Shown here in pieces: positions 26,601 to 40,000 of a stretch of DNA of 64,000 bases. The DNA is from Manduca sexta (taxonomy: Eukaryota; Arthropoda; Insecta; Lepidoptera; Sphingidae): positions 5,692,913 through 5,756,912 of the forward strand of contig NC_051131.1 in NCBI RefSeq assembly GCF_014839805.1, read 5' to 3'. Position 1 is the first letter of the stretch. The number at the start of each line of letters is the position of its first letter. Below the pieces are notes generated by a model, which was not told where the DNA came from, searched no databases, and worked only from the letters and a program-made list of their open reading frames with translations. Position numbers and translations under genes: made by a program.

Positions 26601-27759
26601 CTTCTAAACGCATCGCCCACAAGGCTCATATTGAATCGCAGCACTGAGCAGATGTATAAACTCGTTAGTGAATATTTGAGGTGAGTGCATTATCGCTTGT
26701 ACTGGTTAATTGTCGTTTGTTTGTTGTTGAATGATGGGAGATTGTTACCTATTACCAGTCGCCATGAGTGGTGGTTAATATGCGCTTATGCCGCACGCCT
26801 TGGATGCAGGAGGTGGTCGATGAAGGCCACTGTAGCCCCATAGGAAAGAGAGAGAAGAGCAAGAGACCGGCTGTGCGAACTCTGGGCTGATTAATTAAAA
26901 AAGTTGCGGGTTTAAATTAGATTGGTAAAGCGAGAAATCGACTATCCCGGAAAAAAATGGAAGAGGCTTTAACCTGAAGGGATCCATCTTTAATTAACTC
27001 ATTAACCAATTATCTTACTCATCTAGATGTAAAATGTAAATAGAGAAGTATGTTGTTGGTTAACGAAACAAAAGATGTTTATTATTATGGCCGGTGCGCA
27101 GCCTGATGGAGGGCGTGGTGCTGCTGGCGGGGCGCGGTGGCGCGGCGTGGCGCGAGCTGGCCTACCGCCGCGCGCTCGCCAACGACCAGGCCTACCTGCG
27201 CGACATGGCGCTCTACCGACCCGACGTCGCGCACGACTTTCTCAACAGGTACATTATTCATATTTATTACCAGCTGACCCGACAGACATTGTCCCGTCTT
27301 AACTATGAATTTGCAGTGCGCATTCTGTCAATCGCTGACATATATTTCAAACAATTGACAGTTATATAAAATTAATATTTTCGTTAAGCTTTTCTTAAAT
27401 TTTCTAATTTTCCGCGCAATTTTTTGAATTTTTTTATTCATAAGAACCTTCTGACAATAACAAACACAACAAAAAGAAATTTAGTGAAATCGGTTCAGCC
27501 TTTCACGCGTGATGGCGTGACCAAGGGAAATAGGGATTCATTTTTATATATATAGATAATTCAATTAGAAAAATAACTCACATGGTTTACCAAATATTAT
27601 GTGTACACACGGTAGAAGCTGAAATAGTTTCAGACTGGTCAATGTGAATGCTGATAAAACTACAAGTTAACTATATTTGTTTATAGATATAAGACGGAGA
27701 GAAACAAAACGCCCGTGTCTCAAGCCGCGATGACTGAACTGCGTAATCTGTGCAGATGA
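14700..27759 (+). CDS. SPG11: Spatacsin (SPG11 orthologue), N-terminally shorter than vertebrate form
   Basis: Spatacsin works with spastizin in lysosome reformation and autophagy; human SPG11 mutations cause hereditary spastic paraplegia. Fifteen in-phase exons are 14700-14879, 15358-15772, 16752-18631, 18723-18893, 19135-19329, 19552-19834, 21084-22010, 22252-22412, 23049-23210, 23482-24018, 24643-24840, 25540-25794, 26412-26680, 27102-27248 and 27687-27759, giving 1950 aa. Family matches include LMVRLLTGLARYHECAYIF (ending near residue 1702), CPGDTDTYIMVALHFNMY (exon 12, within 1704-1788) and ANEKLMKRYGYVAKLNHVYY in exon 3. These correspond to the helical-repeat body and the C-terminal spatacsin domain. 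Human spatacsin is 2443 aa, and this model begins at a point corresponding to several hundred residues into it. The start at 14700 (ATGATG) has an in-frame stop 42 bases upstream. IFT20 lies immediately upstream, leaving little room for more exons. Exons 8, 11 and 14 are strikingly GC-rich. A Helitron-type element and a foldback element sit in introns 6 and 8. Confidence 0.92.
16283..16505 (-). mobile_element. tRNA-derived SINE, 5'-truncated, in spatacsin intron 2
   Basis: On the minus strand the segment carries a near-match to a pol III box B, GGTTCGAATTC (16468-16458), preceded by the GC-rich tRNA-like stretch gcgcgcggtacgacgctcc. It ends with ctgcctatgcctttgggg, which resembles the 3' end of a lepidopteran SINE family as I recall it. 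Box A is missing. It is a different family from the SINE at 9338. Confidence 0.65.
19927..21058 (-). mobile_element. Non-autonomous Helitron-type element, copy A (spatacsin intron 6)
   Basis: Read on the minus strand, the element starts TCTATACTATCATATAAAGC and ends GGGCAAAAGCTAG. It sits between an A and a T, as expected for Helitrons (5' TC, 3' CTRR, A/T target, no target duplication). The 3' part includes ccgcgggcaaaagctag, a very common lepidopteran repeat end. There is no coding sequence. The middle is an array of about 122-base tandem units. A second full-length copy, interrupted by a LINE, is at 47997-50225. Confidence 0.8.
20270..21012. repeat. Six tandem units of about 122 bases inside Helitron copy A
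   Basis: The core gctcctattgg followed by (t/g)(c/t)atagcgtga recurs six times, near 20281, 20406, 20531, 20655, 20779 and 20900. Each unit also contains atagcctatagca, aaagggctatccaa and accggtagtt. The spacing is 121-125 bases. Units differ by a few substitutions. Copy B has four such units. Confidence 0.9.
22582..22946. mobile_element. TTAA-flanked foldback MITE, copy 1 (spatacsin intron 8)
   Basis: Almost the whole 365 bases is one inverted repeat. It starts TTAAGGTGGTAGCTCAAGG and ends with the reverse complement, CCTTGAGCTACCACCTTAA; the arms are about 160 bases and nearly identical. Only a short centre around cgtcatatt is unpaired. The TTAA at each end suggests a piggyBac-like TTAA target duplication. 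A deleted second copy is at 55748-56032. There is no coding capacity. Confidence 0.85.
23270..23455 (+). mobile_element. Short Helitron-type element in spatacsin intron 9
   Basis: The element begins near tagtataaaacaaagtcgc and contains actacgccacggattttgat. It ends gcaaagccggggctggtcgctag at 23455, followed by T. The CTAG end and the conserved internal strings match a widespread lepidopteran repeat with Helitron-like termini, here internally deleted. The 5' boundary is approximate. Confidence 0.6.
25144..25410. mobile_element. MITE with about 65-base inverted ends, copy 1 (spatacsin intron 11)
   Basis: The left arm begins ccccattattcatagaagtt and the right arm ends with aacgtttatgaataagggg. 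The arms share ttatttatctaaggacggag and its reverse complement. Between them lies caagttgtatctcaatatta, also present in copy 2 at 39021-39291. No coding sequence is visible. Confidence 0.8.
27440..27556 (+). repeat. Dispersed retroposon fragment in spatacsin intron 14
   Basis: The segment contains gaaatcggttcagcctttc and gcgtgatggcgtgaccaagg, ending in an ATATATA run. Phrases of this kind (primer-like aaatcggttcagc) are characteristic of lepidopteran retroposon tails. No boundary or target duplication could be fixed. Confidence 0.45.
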
Positions 27760-28018
27760 TATAAGATTAAAATTTAATTTTAAGGCAATGTGTAATACTC
27801 GTATATTGCATGTGTGACGTCCCTGCCAAAACACATTCCGCAGGATTGATGTGAGATTTCGTTGCAATATTATTATAAGCCAAATATGTAATAATTCGCT
27901 ATCTAAGTGTATTATTCAATCGAAATTATTTTAAATTATACTTTTTTTTTTATATTCTGTGATATATGTAGACTTGACTGATGAATTTAACTGTATTTTT
28001 ATATCATGTTTAATTATT

Positions 28019-28024
28019 AATAAA
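28019..28024 (+). terminator. SPG11: Candidate poly(A) signal of spatacsin
   Basis: AATAAA lies 260 bases after the spatacsin stop codon (27757-27759) and is the first full-consensus hexamer I see downstream. Its use is inferred. Confidence 0.45.
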
Positions 28025-28245
28025 GTGATTCCAGTTATATTTATGTGTTTAGTTTTGTGTTAATTATAATAGCTGAAACAAAACAGCAGCGAGGAAGTTT
28101 CTGTACAGAATGAGTCGACTGCTTCACGTTGTTATGTCGTAAAACAATTAAATAAAAATAAATATTTAAATTCGGTACCCAATGTCTCAAATTAATATAT
28201 ATTTTTATGTAATAGTTAGTTTAACCGTTACAGTTAGAATATCAA

Positions 28246-28545
28246 GGGGCCATCCATGAATAACGTCGCTCGTTACGAGGGGGGGGGGGAGGGGAGTCAA
28301 CGAAGTGTGACATTATGTGACATGGGGGCGTGTGTCATAAGTTTAGAGACGTCACATGGTATGACACAGAACAGAACATGGTAAAACACAGAACAAAAAA
28401 TTCTACCTTTAGCTATACATATAAGGTATGTGTAAAAGTGCAAAACATGTGATGTCATGTCCCGCAAATGTGACCACGTGTGACAAGGACACAAGATGGG
28501 TTAAGGATCATAAAATTAGTGTGACGTAATTTATGGATGGCCCCC
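28246..28545. mobile_element. MITE with ggggccatccatgaat inverted ends
   Basis: The left end ggggccatccatgaataacgtc pairs with the right end gacgtaatttatggatggcccc. The 300-base interior has a G-run (28269-28280) and many tgtgac/gtcaca repeats but no coding sequence. It lies between the convergent spatacsin and lipase genes. Confidence 0.75.
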
Positions 28546-31079
28546 AAACAGTATTAGCACAGCTATAGAATACACCCGGTACTTCTAATTTTTAGTAAGA
28601 TAAATAAAACAGATAGTTTTCTTAAAATATGTTTTAATATAAATAAACACAAACCCAACACAAGACATTGGCTATATCCTAAAACGTAAGAAGAAAGAGT
28701 TTACAAAGCCCTAATTTAGGGTACAAGTGAAAAGAACCTCAGTCCTTCTAATACTTGAACATACACGCGATTTATATCCTCTGCAATAATATAAAAAATA
28801 TAAATAAATAAAATTCGCAATTTATAAACCCGATAACAACATTGAACGAGAAAACAACGTTATATACAAATTTATATAAGGAATATATATTAAATCTAAT
28901 AGTAACAGCATTATTATATGAGATTTCTATCCAACATTAAAAATACAAGGTATATGCATGTATAAAAAAATTATAATCTTAGCTACAGTTCTAAATAAAA
29001 ACAATAGGCAAGATCTTTGAACACTTGCACGTGCTGGTCATATTTAAATCATTTTTGATTTCAGTATTATTGTGAACGTTTGCAACACAGCCATAAGCTA
29101 ATAATAATAATGTTGCCAACTATTTCATAATATTAAAATATTAAGTCCAGTTAAATGTTGCGAGTTATCTTTGTCATTAATTGATCAGTTTTATTTTGTA
29201 TCTGTTAGCCAAGCTTTTAATTGAAGAAAAATAAAATGAGCAATTTCTACCTTTAACGAGAGATCAGTAATGCAGACAAGGAGGTGCAAGTGTCCACAGC
29301 GAAGTGTGCAGCTTATATATTTAATTAGACGACGAAGGCACCATACACCAACACATCGGCAAGGGACTGAGGATTATAGATACAAACTGGAATGTAAATT
29401 ATTAGAAATAAATGCTTTTATTTACAATAAAACCTTCAGAATCGTCAACTATTTAATTTGACTGTTACTATACTTTGTTCCCGAAGTTTAGGTACGTCAG
29501 GTAATAAATTGTTGTTAATTAATTACTGAATAATTGGGTCCCTACTTAAAGTTACATTTTACTACACATTACATCACCTAATTACAATTTTGACACATGT
29601 AGATTCATATAGGAAATTATATTGAGGCGATACAACCAATAGTACCTACCTACTAATTATATTTGTGTTACTTTAAAATCTATTTTGATGTAGGTTTTAA
29701 ATATAATTTCATACTTTTATAAACCATGTATTGATTAGTTAATTTGTTCAAGGAAACTCCCTTTAGCTCACCAAAGCGAGCATAGACAATATAGACACCA
29801 CAAAATCTATATTTATGGAATGCCAACCCAAATTTGCAAAAAAACAATACTTAATAAAGTCTGTACGACATTGAATATGTACATAGTTTGATCGTATTTA
29901 TAAAAGCGCAGATGTAAATGCTACAAATCTACATACAATATCAAATGTTACTGATTGGTGTAATAAGTATAGTCAATAATATATATTTCTCTATGTATGT
30001 ACTTACAATGTAGTATTATGCTGTTTTATTACATAATTGACTCCGGTAACACTACTCTATTATCTAATTATTGTACTTAGTGGTAGCTTCGCAAGTCTTA
30101 CTCAACATAGTGATATATAGAAACGTAATTTTGAGGTTAATATCATAGTTTATTTCTTCATATAATTATGGAGTCAAGTCATAGTATTACGTAGCCAATA
30201 TCATATCAATAATAATAAAGTCTGGAGATCTAAAGTCAAAACGATTTTAATTGCTTTTCATTTTGAGCAACGCAACGTCATAATTTCAAACAACGCCATC
30301 TATGAAGCGATCACAAAACAACAAACAGGTTAAAATAACGTTTATAACGTTGATATGTAACGGGACGAGGTAAAGTTCCCAAAGTTTCTCTGAAACTTAA
30401 ACAAAATTCTTACTTGTATTTTATTTACATAAGACAAAACCTTAATTTTATCGACATACACCTGTCTCCTCACAGACATTTCACTTACTCATTATAATAT
30501 TTTCATTCTATAACATCATCACAGTCTTCTCACATTACTTAAACTAAATCATTAACCGCATACACTGATTTTCCAACATAAGATCTATACGAAATGCTGT
30601 CAATCATGCTAGTAATTATATACAATCAGATTACTATATTTTATGAGTCATGTTTACTGAGTGGTGTAGGAACAAACAGAACATGTCATGAAAAAGCTCA
30701 GTAGACCCAAAGTCAACTATTAAAAATATAAAATAAAAAAAATACGTCTACGTACAATGACCTCCTTAGAATATGAAAAAAACGACACGAGAGTTCGTGA
30801 CGTTTCATTGTGATTGGTCGAGAGGCTAACATGTGACACGCGCGTCGGCCTTTTAACCAATCATAATTAAGCGACATGGGCATTCGTGTCGTGTTTGCTA
30901 TCGCACATTCTATGGGGGCTGTAGTCTACAGGGCGCGGGACATGCGTCTTTTAGACGTTTATACAATATCATTAGTTACGAATGTTTGGTTCTGGCGAGC
31001 CTCGAGTGATAGGCGATAATCGCAAACTAATTGCGACTATTTGGCAGAGCAAATAAAGTTAAAAATCGCGTAACGTCAC
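28546..31079. other. Convergent 3' region of spatacsin and DAGLB
   Basis: No exon is visible. The right part is presumably the lipase 3' UTR, though I could not choose a poly(A) site. At 30778-30896 weak inverted ends (aacgacacgag and ttcgtgtcgtgtt) flank two attgg/ccaat motifs and may mark a small mobile-element remnant. The rest is AT-rich and unremarkable. Confidence 0.4.
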
Positions 31080-34000
31080 CTATATGGTGTGCGTGACGCG
31101 ATATGTGTGCCTCTCTTCTAGCACCGTCTGTATGGTGCGGTGTACGTTCTCTGGCAAGTGGTCGAGCAACATCCGCGGCATCACCTGCAGCTCCATGAAG
31201 TCCTCCGGACACGCCCAACGCATTTCATACGTCGGTTCTTGCGTGCGCACTTTTCTGTAAAAAGTAAAATACATTATTTATTTTCATTTTTTCTTTATGT
31301 TACTTTATTTCATCCTAGATTATTAAATTTGTGCGGATATAATTTGAAAATAATTGATTTTACCTTTCCTCATCCCCCTCATTACTGATCAGACATGGTA
31401 GAAAAAAGTTTAAATGAATAGAATGTAAACACAGTATTTATAATTCATTTTGACATAACATCAAGCGAAATGTTTAAAGTACGTAATCATAATTTGTAGA
31501 AAAAAAGATAGATATCTTACTTTTCAATACCCATGCGCTTGCGACGAACTATGTGGAGAATTCGGCCCGCAGTGAAAAGTCTGGCTGACGAGAACCGCCG
31601 CACGAAAATGTCGCGCGACACTAGCGCCGCCTCCTGGAAAAGCGTTGATGGAAACTATTTGAAATGGGAATTAACATAAGCCTTAAAAAAGTTATTCATG
31701 CTTACATACACATAGAGGACATATAACAAGAGAATATGATCATTGTCAGAAAGGAAAATAAGTACTATCTTATGTATTGGTAGGTTACCTCAACTCGGTA
31801 GGTTATTTCAATGTAATAAAAAATAGATATTATGTCACTAAAATATCATTGACTATGGATATTAAATAATCTTATTAGAATTTACTTGCTTATTCTTGAA
31901 ATATTGAAAAAAATAAATTAATTCATATTTTTTAGCTAATGATTTTATCTGTTCATTTCAACTCTTAGCACTATGTTTAATTATTGAATACCATTAAAAG
32001 CATGATTATGTACAAAGGCATCACGATATAAAAATTATATGCAAAATATAATATCACAAAACAGTCACAAAAACAAAAAAAAATCAAATATAAACTTAAA
32101 ATAAACATTGTCACAACCATTTAGGTTCAATAGTCACTTAATATTCAAGTCAGGTTATCCAGGGTTCTGCCATAATACCGAGTAAAAGAGAAAACCTTTC
32201 AAATGTTTATTTTTGTATTGTATGCACGTAAAGTAGGTAGTGTACTTAAATAATAATACCAGCCCTGTATTATATACTGTCCCACTGCAGGTCCCGGCCT
32301 TCCTCTACTAATAAGAGGGTTAAGGCCTCAGTTCACCACAATGCACACATGATTTAATTACTTATAAGACTTGTTGTTCGATTTAAATTATGTCTATTCA
32401 ATATTTTAATTTTTTATTGAATCATAAAAAATTTGCACTACTATTAAATCTACACTTACGTAATATTCACTTCAAATTGGCTGTGCGGTTCTAGAAATTA
32501 ATATATCTGAACTTTTGTGCATGTTAGTTATAACTATCTATATTAGATCTGAAATTTATGTATTTCCCAAGATTGGGAAACTATCGAAGCGTATGTCTAA
32601 ATAGGATGTTAAATAACGGATCTATTTTACTAACTATTCAAATCAGCCTACTTGAATTGGATATTAGACCTTCAAAAATCAGACTGCAAAAAAAAATAAT
32701 GAACAGAACTTACTGGCAGGCGGTTAAATGATGAAAAACAAAAGCGTATTTGCCAAGCTGTAGCGGTGATGGACACACGACACCTATAATATTAAATGGT
32801 GAACTGACAGCACTCACGGTGGAGACGCTCTGCACGAGGAGCGCGTCCGTGGAGTCGTCCGAGTGGTTCGCCTCGAGGTCCTCGGGCCGCCGCCATGTTG
32901 ATTCCAGATCTCTCGCTGGTACACCGAACAGCGCGTACCCGAACCCGTTCAGCATTATTCGATACTGTGACAACGATATTGTTCTTTTCCATACAGTCGT
33001 TTAAAATAAAGTCAATTGTATGCAGTAGATATTCAAATGTATAAAAATAATGTAGGTAGTTAATTCTTAAACCTCCATAGTCGTTTTATATATCTTTTTA
33101 TTCTTATTAACATATTCCTGCTCTTTTAGCAGTGTATGGGCGTCGGCGCAACACAACTGTTTTATGTATCATGATGCAGCAAACGTTTCGACCGATCTTT
33201 TAGCTTGTAATGAACCTCACGTGAAACAACAATAGATAAAAACAACGATACAAGCGCAGCTTTGTTTGGGTGCCACTAGCAAATACTGTATGCCTCCTAA
33301 ATTTGTATTTGATATTGATAAAAAATAAAATAACAGTTTAAAAAAGGAAGTTATTGCCTTACGTGCGAATTTAACCTAAACTTATTCATTGAGTGATCCA
33401 AACTTATTTTATTTATGGATTAATAAAAACCTTCTCACCTTTGGTAACTTAGTAGCGTGTATGGTCTGTATGATCTTGGTCCTAAGGTTCTCGATGCTGT
33501 GCACGCTGAGCCTCATCACGAGGTCGTCTCCCACGCCCACCGTCATCACAAAGCTCTCCGTGAACCGCGCCGCTTCACGACTAATTAGGCCCGCTTGAAA
33601 TTAATGGAATAATATATTATTTCATATTTTTGTGACAATTTATTTTGGGAAACCTCGCCAAAAAGTTTCATTGTATTATAAAATTTTGGGTAAGAAAGAA
33701 CTAAATGTACCAATTAATAAGTACAGTCAACAACAAAAATACGGAAAATAAACAAAATTTCTAATTCTACGATATGTATATTGTAATACTTTTCTTTAAT
33801 TCTACTTCAATACAAAGTTCTTTTTAGAGTGAATAAATAAATTATTAATTTTCTAATGACTTGGTATATACAAATTTTTCTCAAAGTGATCTCGTTTATA
33901 GTTCAACTTAAAGCTCACATTTATGTTTAATTCTGTATAATTAATTATAGTGTACATTGTACCTATTGAACATATTCTGTAAGTATAATAATTTACACTG

Positions 34001-37000
34001 CAAAACATATTTATAACAACTCATATACTTACTTATTGATAAAATAACAAATTCCCTTACCTGGTGTTGAAAACGCGAACACCTTCAGATGTGGGTACTT
34101 CGGCCTTAACTTTAAAGCAACTAATACTGCAACACCGGCCCCTAAACTGTGACCTAAAAACAAATTTCTAATGTACCTAATGATTTCTTATGTTTACGCG
34201 AATGTTAGACGTTAAAATTAAACTATTTTTCGGATCTTATCGCGGTTTTAATATTTTAATTATCTGCCGACGTTTCGAGGACTGCAACCTTCGTGTTCCA
34301 CCCGAGACCGATAAAATCCGAAAAATATTTTAATTTTAACGTCCTAGTGTACCTTTTTATTTCTTATAACGCACAACGTGATTTATTTCTCGAAAATTCT
34401 AATTATAGATTCGTACACGAAGTTAATGATAGATAATGATAGTACCTATCAGTTTTTCTGTCTAGTTTTTATTAACATACTTAGTTTCATTTGTAATCGA
34501 CATAAACAAATGACGGTTATTTGTAAAAACTTGAAGTTGTAAATTACTATGTAAGTATTGCTTTAAAAAAGATTACCTTTGTCTATAAAATTGTCTTTTC
34601 TAGCGCTCGGTAATAATTATTTTCTTTGTCTTACATAATCAGCTATCAGAAAAAAAAACTTTTGTGTGATTTTTTTTAACTTGAAATATCTATTACGTGT
34701 ATTATGAGTATTTTGGGTACTCCTTATATTTATTTAGATCTAGGGATAGGTCTAATATTTAGCAAACATCATTTGTACTATTGGATTATATAAATGCTAA
34801 GCTAGAATCTGGGTAACTTACCAGTGAGAATGAGGTCATAGTGAGGAAACTGCTGGAATGCTCGATCAAGTACTGGCAACAATCGCCTGAGCATCTTTGC
34901 CGCGCCCATAGCCATACCTTTATGGGCCGCTGTGTCTTCTGGTAACCCTGTATAAAAAATAATTGTCTGTAAAGTTTCTAATGGCGTCTTACTTTGTTTA
35001 TGCATTTCTTTCTTGCTCCACGAAATGCATACTAGCTCTATGTCCATTGTATTGTGATACTGGGTTTTGTTTCACACATTAATGGTCGGAGGCCCTAATT
35101 TGTCTTTTTGCAATTAAGGGCGTTCTAATTGAAGATCAGTTTAATATATATTATGATTTAAATATTACGGGGTAAATTCCTCTTTTTGCAATTACGTGCA
35201 ATCTATTCGAACGACAGTTTTGATAGCCGTATAGGTAAAACAGTCAAATATCCAGTCCTACCCTAGTCCTTCCATTACAACGTCCGTAGTTGCAAAAAGA
35301 CGTATATTCCCCCGCAGATGGAATAGGGCCCTCTGACTATAGCTGTATAGGTATTTTTTTACTGTTATCTCGTCTATTAATGATATTTTTGGTTTGAAAC
35401 CTCCGTAATTGCAAGAAGATGAAATCGCCCCCGTAGACGAAATAGAGTCGGAATATAATACTCATTAATGGTAAGTATACTACAACAAATAAATATAGGT
35501 ATTTTATTTTCTTTTTAATAGCAATGATTTCCAAGTCACATTTTAAAATTATGTGTACAATTTTTTCTCGATATATGTGATTACTGATTACGAACATTAC
35601 CTAATAACCTCGATCGATGAACGTAAACTACGATAACTTAATAGGTACCTAATTTGAATGGCCGCGACATCCAACAATATATTTTCAGGTACTCTTGTAA
35701 TTAGTATTATGCTATTGTTACGAAACTTGCCAATTTCGTATGCCAGTTAGTTTATTATATATTGTACATTGTGGAGGAATGTTAGCTCGGTTCGTTAATA
35801 TTTCACGGTTGATTGTTCCAAGCTCGGTCGATGAAATCGCGCGCACACACTTCACATTATATCGTAAATTGTAAGTGGAATTCATAATTACTTATGTAAA
35901 TGTATAATGTCTAGCCTTCAATTAATTAACACTAGACTTTAAGGATATTTATTTAGTTTTTTACTTCTTTGTTCGCATACAGGAAATTCGGAATAATATT
36001 ATACTAGTTTTGTTTTTTTCCCACCGAAGAGCATAAATGTTTTAGAATCGTTTATGAAATATGTTTTTAATGAAATGCAAAGATGTATTACCATCGGCCT
36101 CAAATCTCTCCGAGCCCGCTGTGAAGTCCGTGAAGATATCCCTCAGCGAGATGGATCCTCGAATTGCCACCACGATGCTCTCTCGTTCGTGGTCGGCAAT
36201 CACGCAGAATGGTAACTGTTTGATAAAGAAATTAATTATAATTTCATACCTGTTTCTCGGATTTATTAGATATAACCAAGACGAAACAAAAAAGCGGAGA
36301 CTAAAAAATTATATTTGATTTGGTATATATATCTATGAAACGATATTTTAGTCGCACAATAATTTAAGCATAACACCGTTGAGTAAATCGATATTGACAA
36401 AAAAATATTGTTCACCGTCTAGATTAATGGACTTAATGGCTCCACACATATTGTAATTAAACCAGATGATAATTATTCAAATTGACGATGATTGTGTTTT
36501 GCAGAAAAAATAAATCATTGAAGATTTTTTTAGTATAATTAAACAAGGAAACATTTTTCTTTCGGTAAAAAATAACAAATTGTTACAAATGTTATTATTA
36601 GAATAATTAACACGGCACTAAACCGTTCTGAGAGGATTGCTAGCGTACACATGCACTACAAAGTCTTATTTCCGGCAAAAATATTTTTCACACATGCTAA
36701 AAATAGGATATTCTTCCCATAATATCTTTTAAGGATTATAAATATAATACAAATTATTCAATGGAATAGTTGACGCCATGATGAGCTTACCTCGAAAACC
36801 CGGTTATTGAAAGAGGCAAAGACGATGTCATCTGCAGATAGCTTAGACATATATTTCACGCCGGCAAAGTTGCACATGCAACAGTTATCGTCGGTCACTA
36901 TTGAGTTTTTCGGTCTGTTGAGAAACAAATTAAATAAAACGTTAGAGTAACAACATTATCCTCAGTAATGCTGCAGCCTGCAATACATTCGATATGGATC

Positions 37001-40000
37001 CTCTTAACAAAGTATCCGTATATGCAGATTTTATACAATATTACTTGACTTATTTATTACTGACGCATTTTTATTTATAGAGTGATGAACACGAACGTAT
37101 ACAAACAACGTTGCTACGTCGTATGATACATATAAAATAACATCGCAACGATCAGGTATTGCTTAAATAAGAATTGTTAAGTTAATCGGAGAATAGTGTG
37201 GAAAACCCGCTTGCAATTAAAGAAAAATGTGGGAACGTATCCAAATTTTTTGTTCCAAAAACGAAACATTTTGTTGACGTTATTCAACCTGTTGATACTA
37301 GGCGAACATAAAACAATGGAAGACTCGTCGATTGTTTCATCACACTGCGCTATTGGCGCCGCGCACACGCTATAACAACTGACAGTTTCATAGTTGTCTA
37401 TTATTTCTCGGCAACAAATTGACAACGTCGATGCATGCGGCAAGACACCAAAAATCACACGCTTTAAGCTTAAGCTGATATATATTGATCTCGTTTTATA
37501 CTTGATAGATTGAAAACGCGTGTAAGGATGTTCCGCTTTATACAGGAAATGCACGAGTGATTTAAATCATAGCTTAGGTGTACACGTGGAGACTATCTTC
37601 ATGTGCTACGTTTAAAAAAGTAACATTTTCCGATATAAAATGAACGGTTTTTTTATAGACAAACAAATCACACGTATTCCGAGGTCCGAGTGTTCTCTTC
37701 GTTTCAACTTTAATGAAAATGGATCAACCTGCGAGCCGCTATCCGACACGTGGCGCAGTGCGTAAATCTATGAGAATTTGGTGATTTGCAATATTGACCA
37801 TACTTCGAACGACGCTGAATAGGAAACAATAAACATAAACGTCTTAGTTCCACGTATTAAAACTTGTAAGTTAATTAGTTCTATTTACTCGATGCGTCGC
37901 ATAAGTTTTGTTTTCGTTGAATGTATATGAAGAAAAAAGCACAAATTAGTCTAACTCACCGACAGCAGCAACAAGTAAGATGTCTCGCCAACTTGCAAAA
38001 TCCTGTGAAGCAATGACGATACAACACGTAAGGCCATCCGTATGCTGCTATCGACAGTCTTAGATAATGCAGGGCATCCTCCAAGTTCATCCATGGTGGG
38101 GTCTCTGAGAATATTTTGTTGTAGTCCGTGGTGTAGATAGGCTCTTCATCGTTAAGCATTTGTATTCGCCGCATTTCTCTAGTCTCGCGTTTTTGTCGAA
38201 CTCTTAGCAGAACGCATCCTGCTACTACGTCTGAGGGTACTAAGTCTGTAGATCTAAATAAAGCGCTGAGTAAAGCTGTAAGAGAAGTATAAGGTATAAT
38301 AAAATAATAAACTACTACGCATATTTAGGGATCAAATAAACATTTTGTCTCAATGCAGAAATTGCAACTTCTTAAGACTACACTACGGAAGCTGTTTATG
38401 TCAAATAAATGCGTTTTTTGGTTTTACCTGCCACCTGTTGAAAAGCTTCCTTTCCATGCTCGTCTCGTTTTAACCAGCAGAAAGCCCATCGGAACCTCCT
38501 CGACCAAAGGCCAGTGACCTTCCTGTGATGTCGCACTTGGTTTGGCGTGTCTTGCATATCGCCGTAGTTCACGGAACCCAGGGGGTCGAATACCATAAAT
38601 AGACCGAATATTGTAAGGCCTAACTGTACCCAGTTGAATAATACTATACCTGTGGAAAAAGATGCATTATTACACATTGGTTTTAAAAGCGTATTATTGA
38701 TACCGAGTAAGCGTCTAATACATCATTATACAATATACATATTGCACAAATAATGGCATTTTTATTTCAGTTGGTAAAGTTCGTAGCACGCGAAAAATAA
38801 ATCAACATGCAGCTAGCATTCAATCCGTAGATTCGCTGAGCGGTGGGAGCATGTACTACGTGCCTAGGAGGCTAGGGAGGGCAGCTGCCACCCCTGAAAT
38901 TTGTATGCACAGTTATTTTGTATTTATTCGTGTAGAATTATAGGGATTATCTAGATATAAGATATTCCTGATTCGGCTCGACTTGGGTAAAAGCCAGGTA
39001 CACCTAGGGCTAGAAAGTAACCCTCTTATTCATGGACGTTATTTATCTAAGGACGGAGCATTGCTGTGATAACAAGTTTATTTCTCAGCTTTGTTTATCT
39101 GACAGCTTAGTGTTTGTTCAGGTTTGTTTATCTGACAGTCAACCAGATTCAAGTTGTATCTCAATATTAGCCAATCACAACGGCCCTATGTCTACGCACT
39201 GCGAAGGCTGCCATGCCGTCAGCACTGAGAAACAGATTTATTATCACAGCAAATATAGAGCTTAGATAAATAACGTCTATGAATAAGGGGGTAAGAGTAT
39301 AAATGAAATACTTACTTTGTATAACTATACTAGGGAACTTGTCTTCGACTGAACACTGTATGACTTCGGAGAACATCCACATAGTGCCCATCACGTTCAG
39401 CGTCGTCTCCGGCACCACCAACAACACTCTGTGAAATCGTACGTCATTTAAAAACATAATTATGGTTATTGCTATGTTATATAATATTGTTGTAATATTA
39501 CGTAGCGTATATCTATGAAAACTTCATTTTTTGTTGTATAACATATTTAGTTTATTATGTAGAGGTACGTAATTATTAAAAAGTTAAGTCATTTAAATGT
39601 TAAGGTAAATAATTCGTATTAATTATGCGATAACTTGTGAATACAATAAAAATGAAAAATAATTATCATAGTCATAAAATTATATTGTATTGTATACGTA
39701 ATTGCGTAGATTTCAAATATTTTTATGGCACGCTATACTGGGCAAGGTACTAAAGTAATAAAATTAATTAACAAAAACTAAACAGACCCGTTTACAGTAA
39801 TAACTTTGGTACTAATTAATTTGGATAAGGTAAGGGTGTGATAATGAACATTTTGCAGCAAATGGTCCATTTCAAACAGACATTATTATAAAAATTTTTA
39901 TTGTACCATATAAATAATAAACTTCCAGTAAAGAGCATACAGGTAGAGACGCTAGTAAAATAATAAAATATCTATATATTATTGCAGTACATAGATATCA

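Noticed and set aside
37177..37554. Minus-strand 125-codon open frame in a DAGLB intron
   Set aside because: The DAGLB exons on either side (37960-38275 and 36791-36914) join in phase without it, and no family resemblance is seen.
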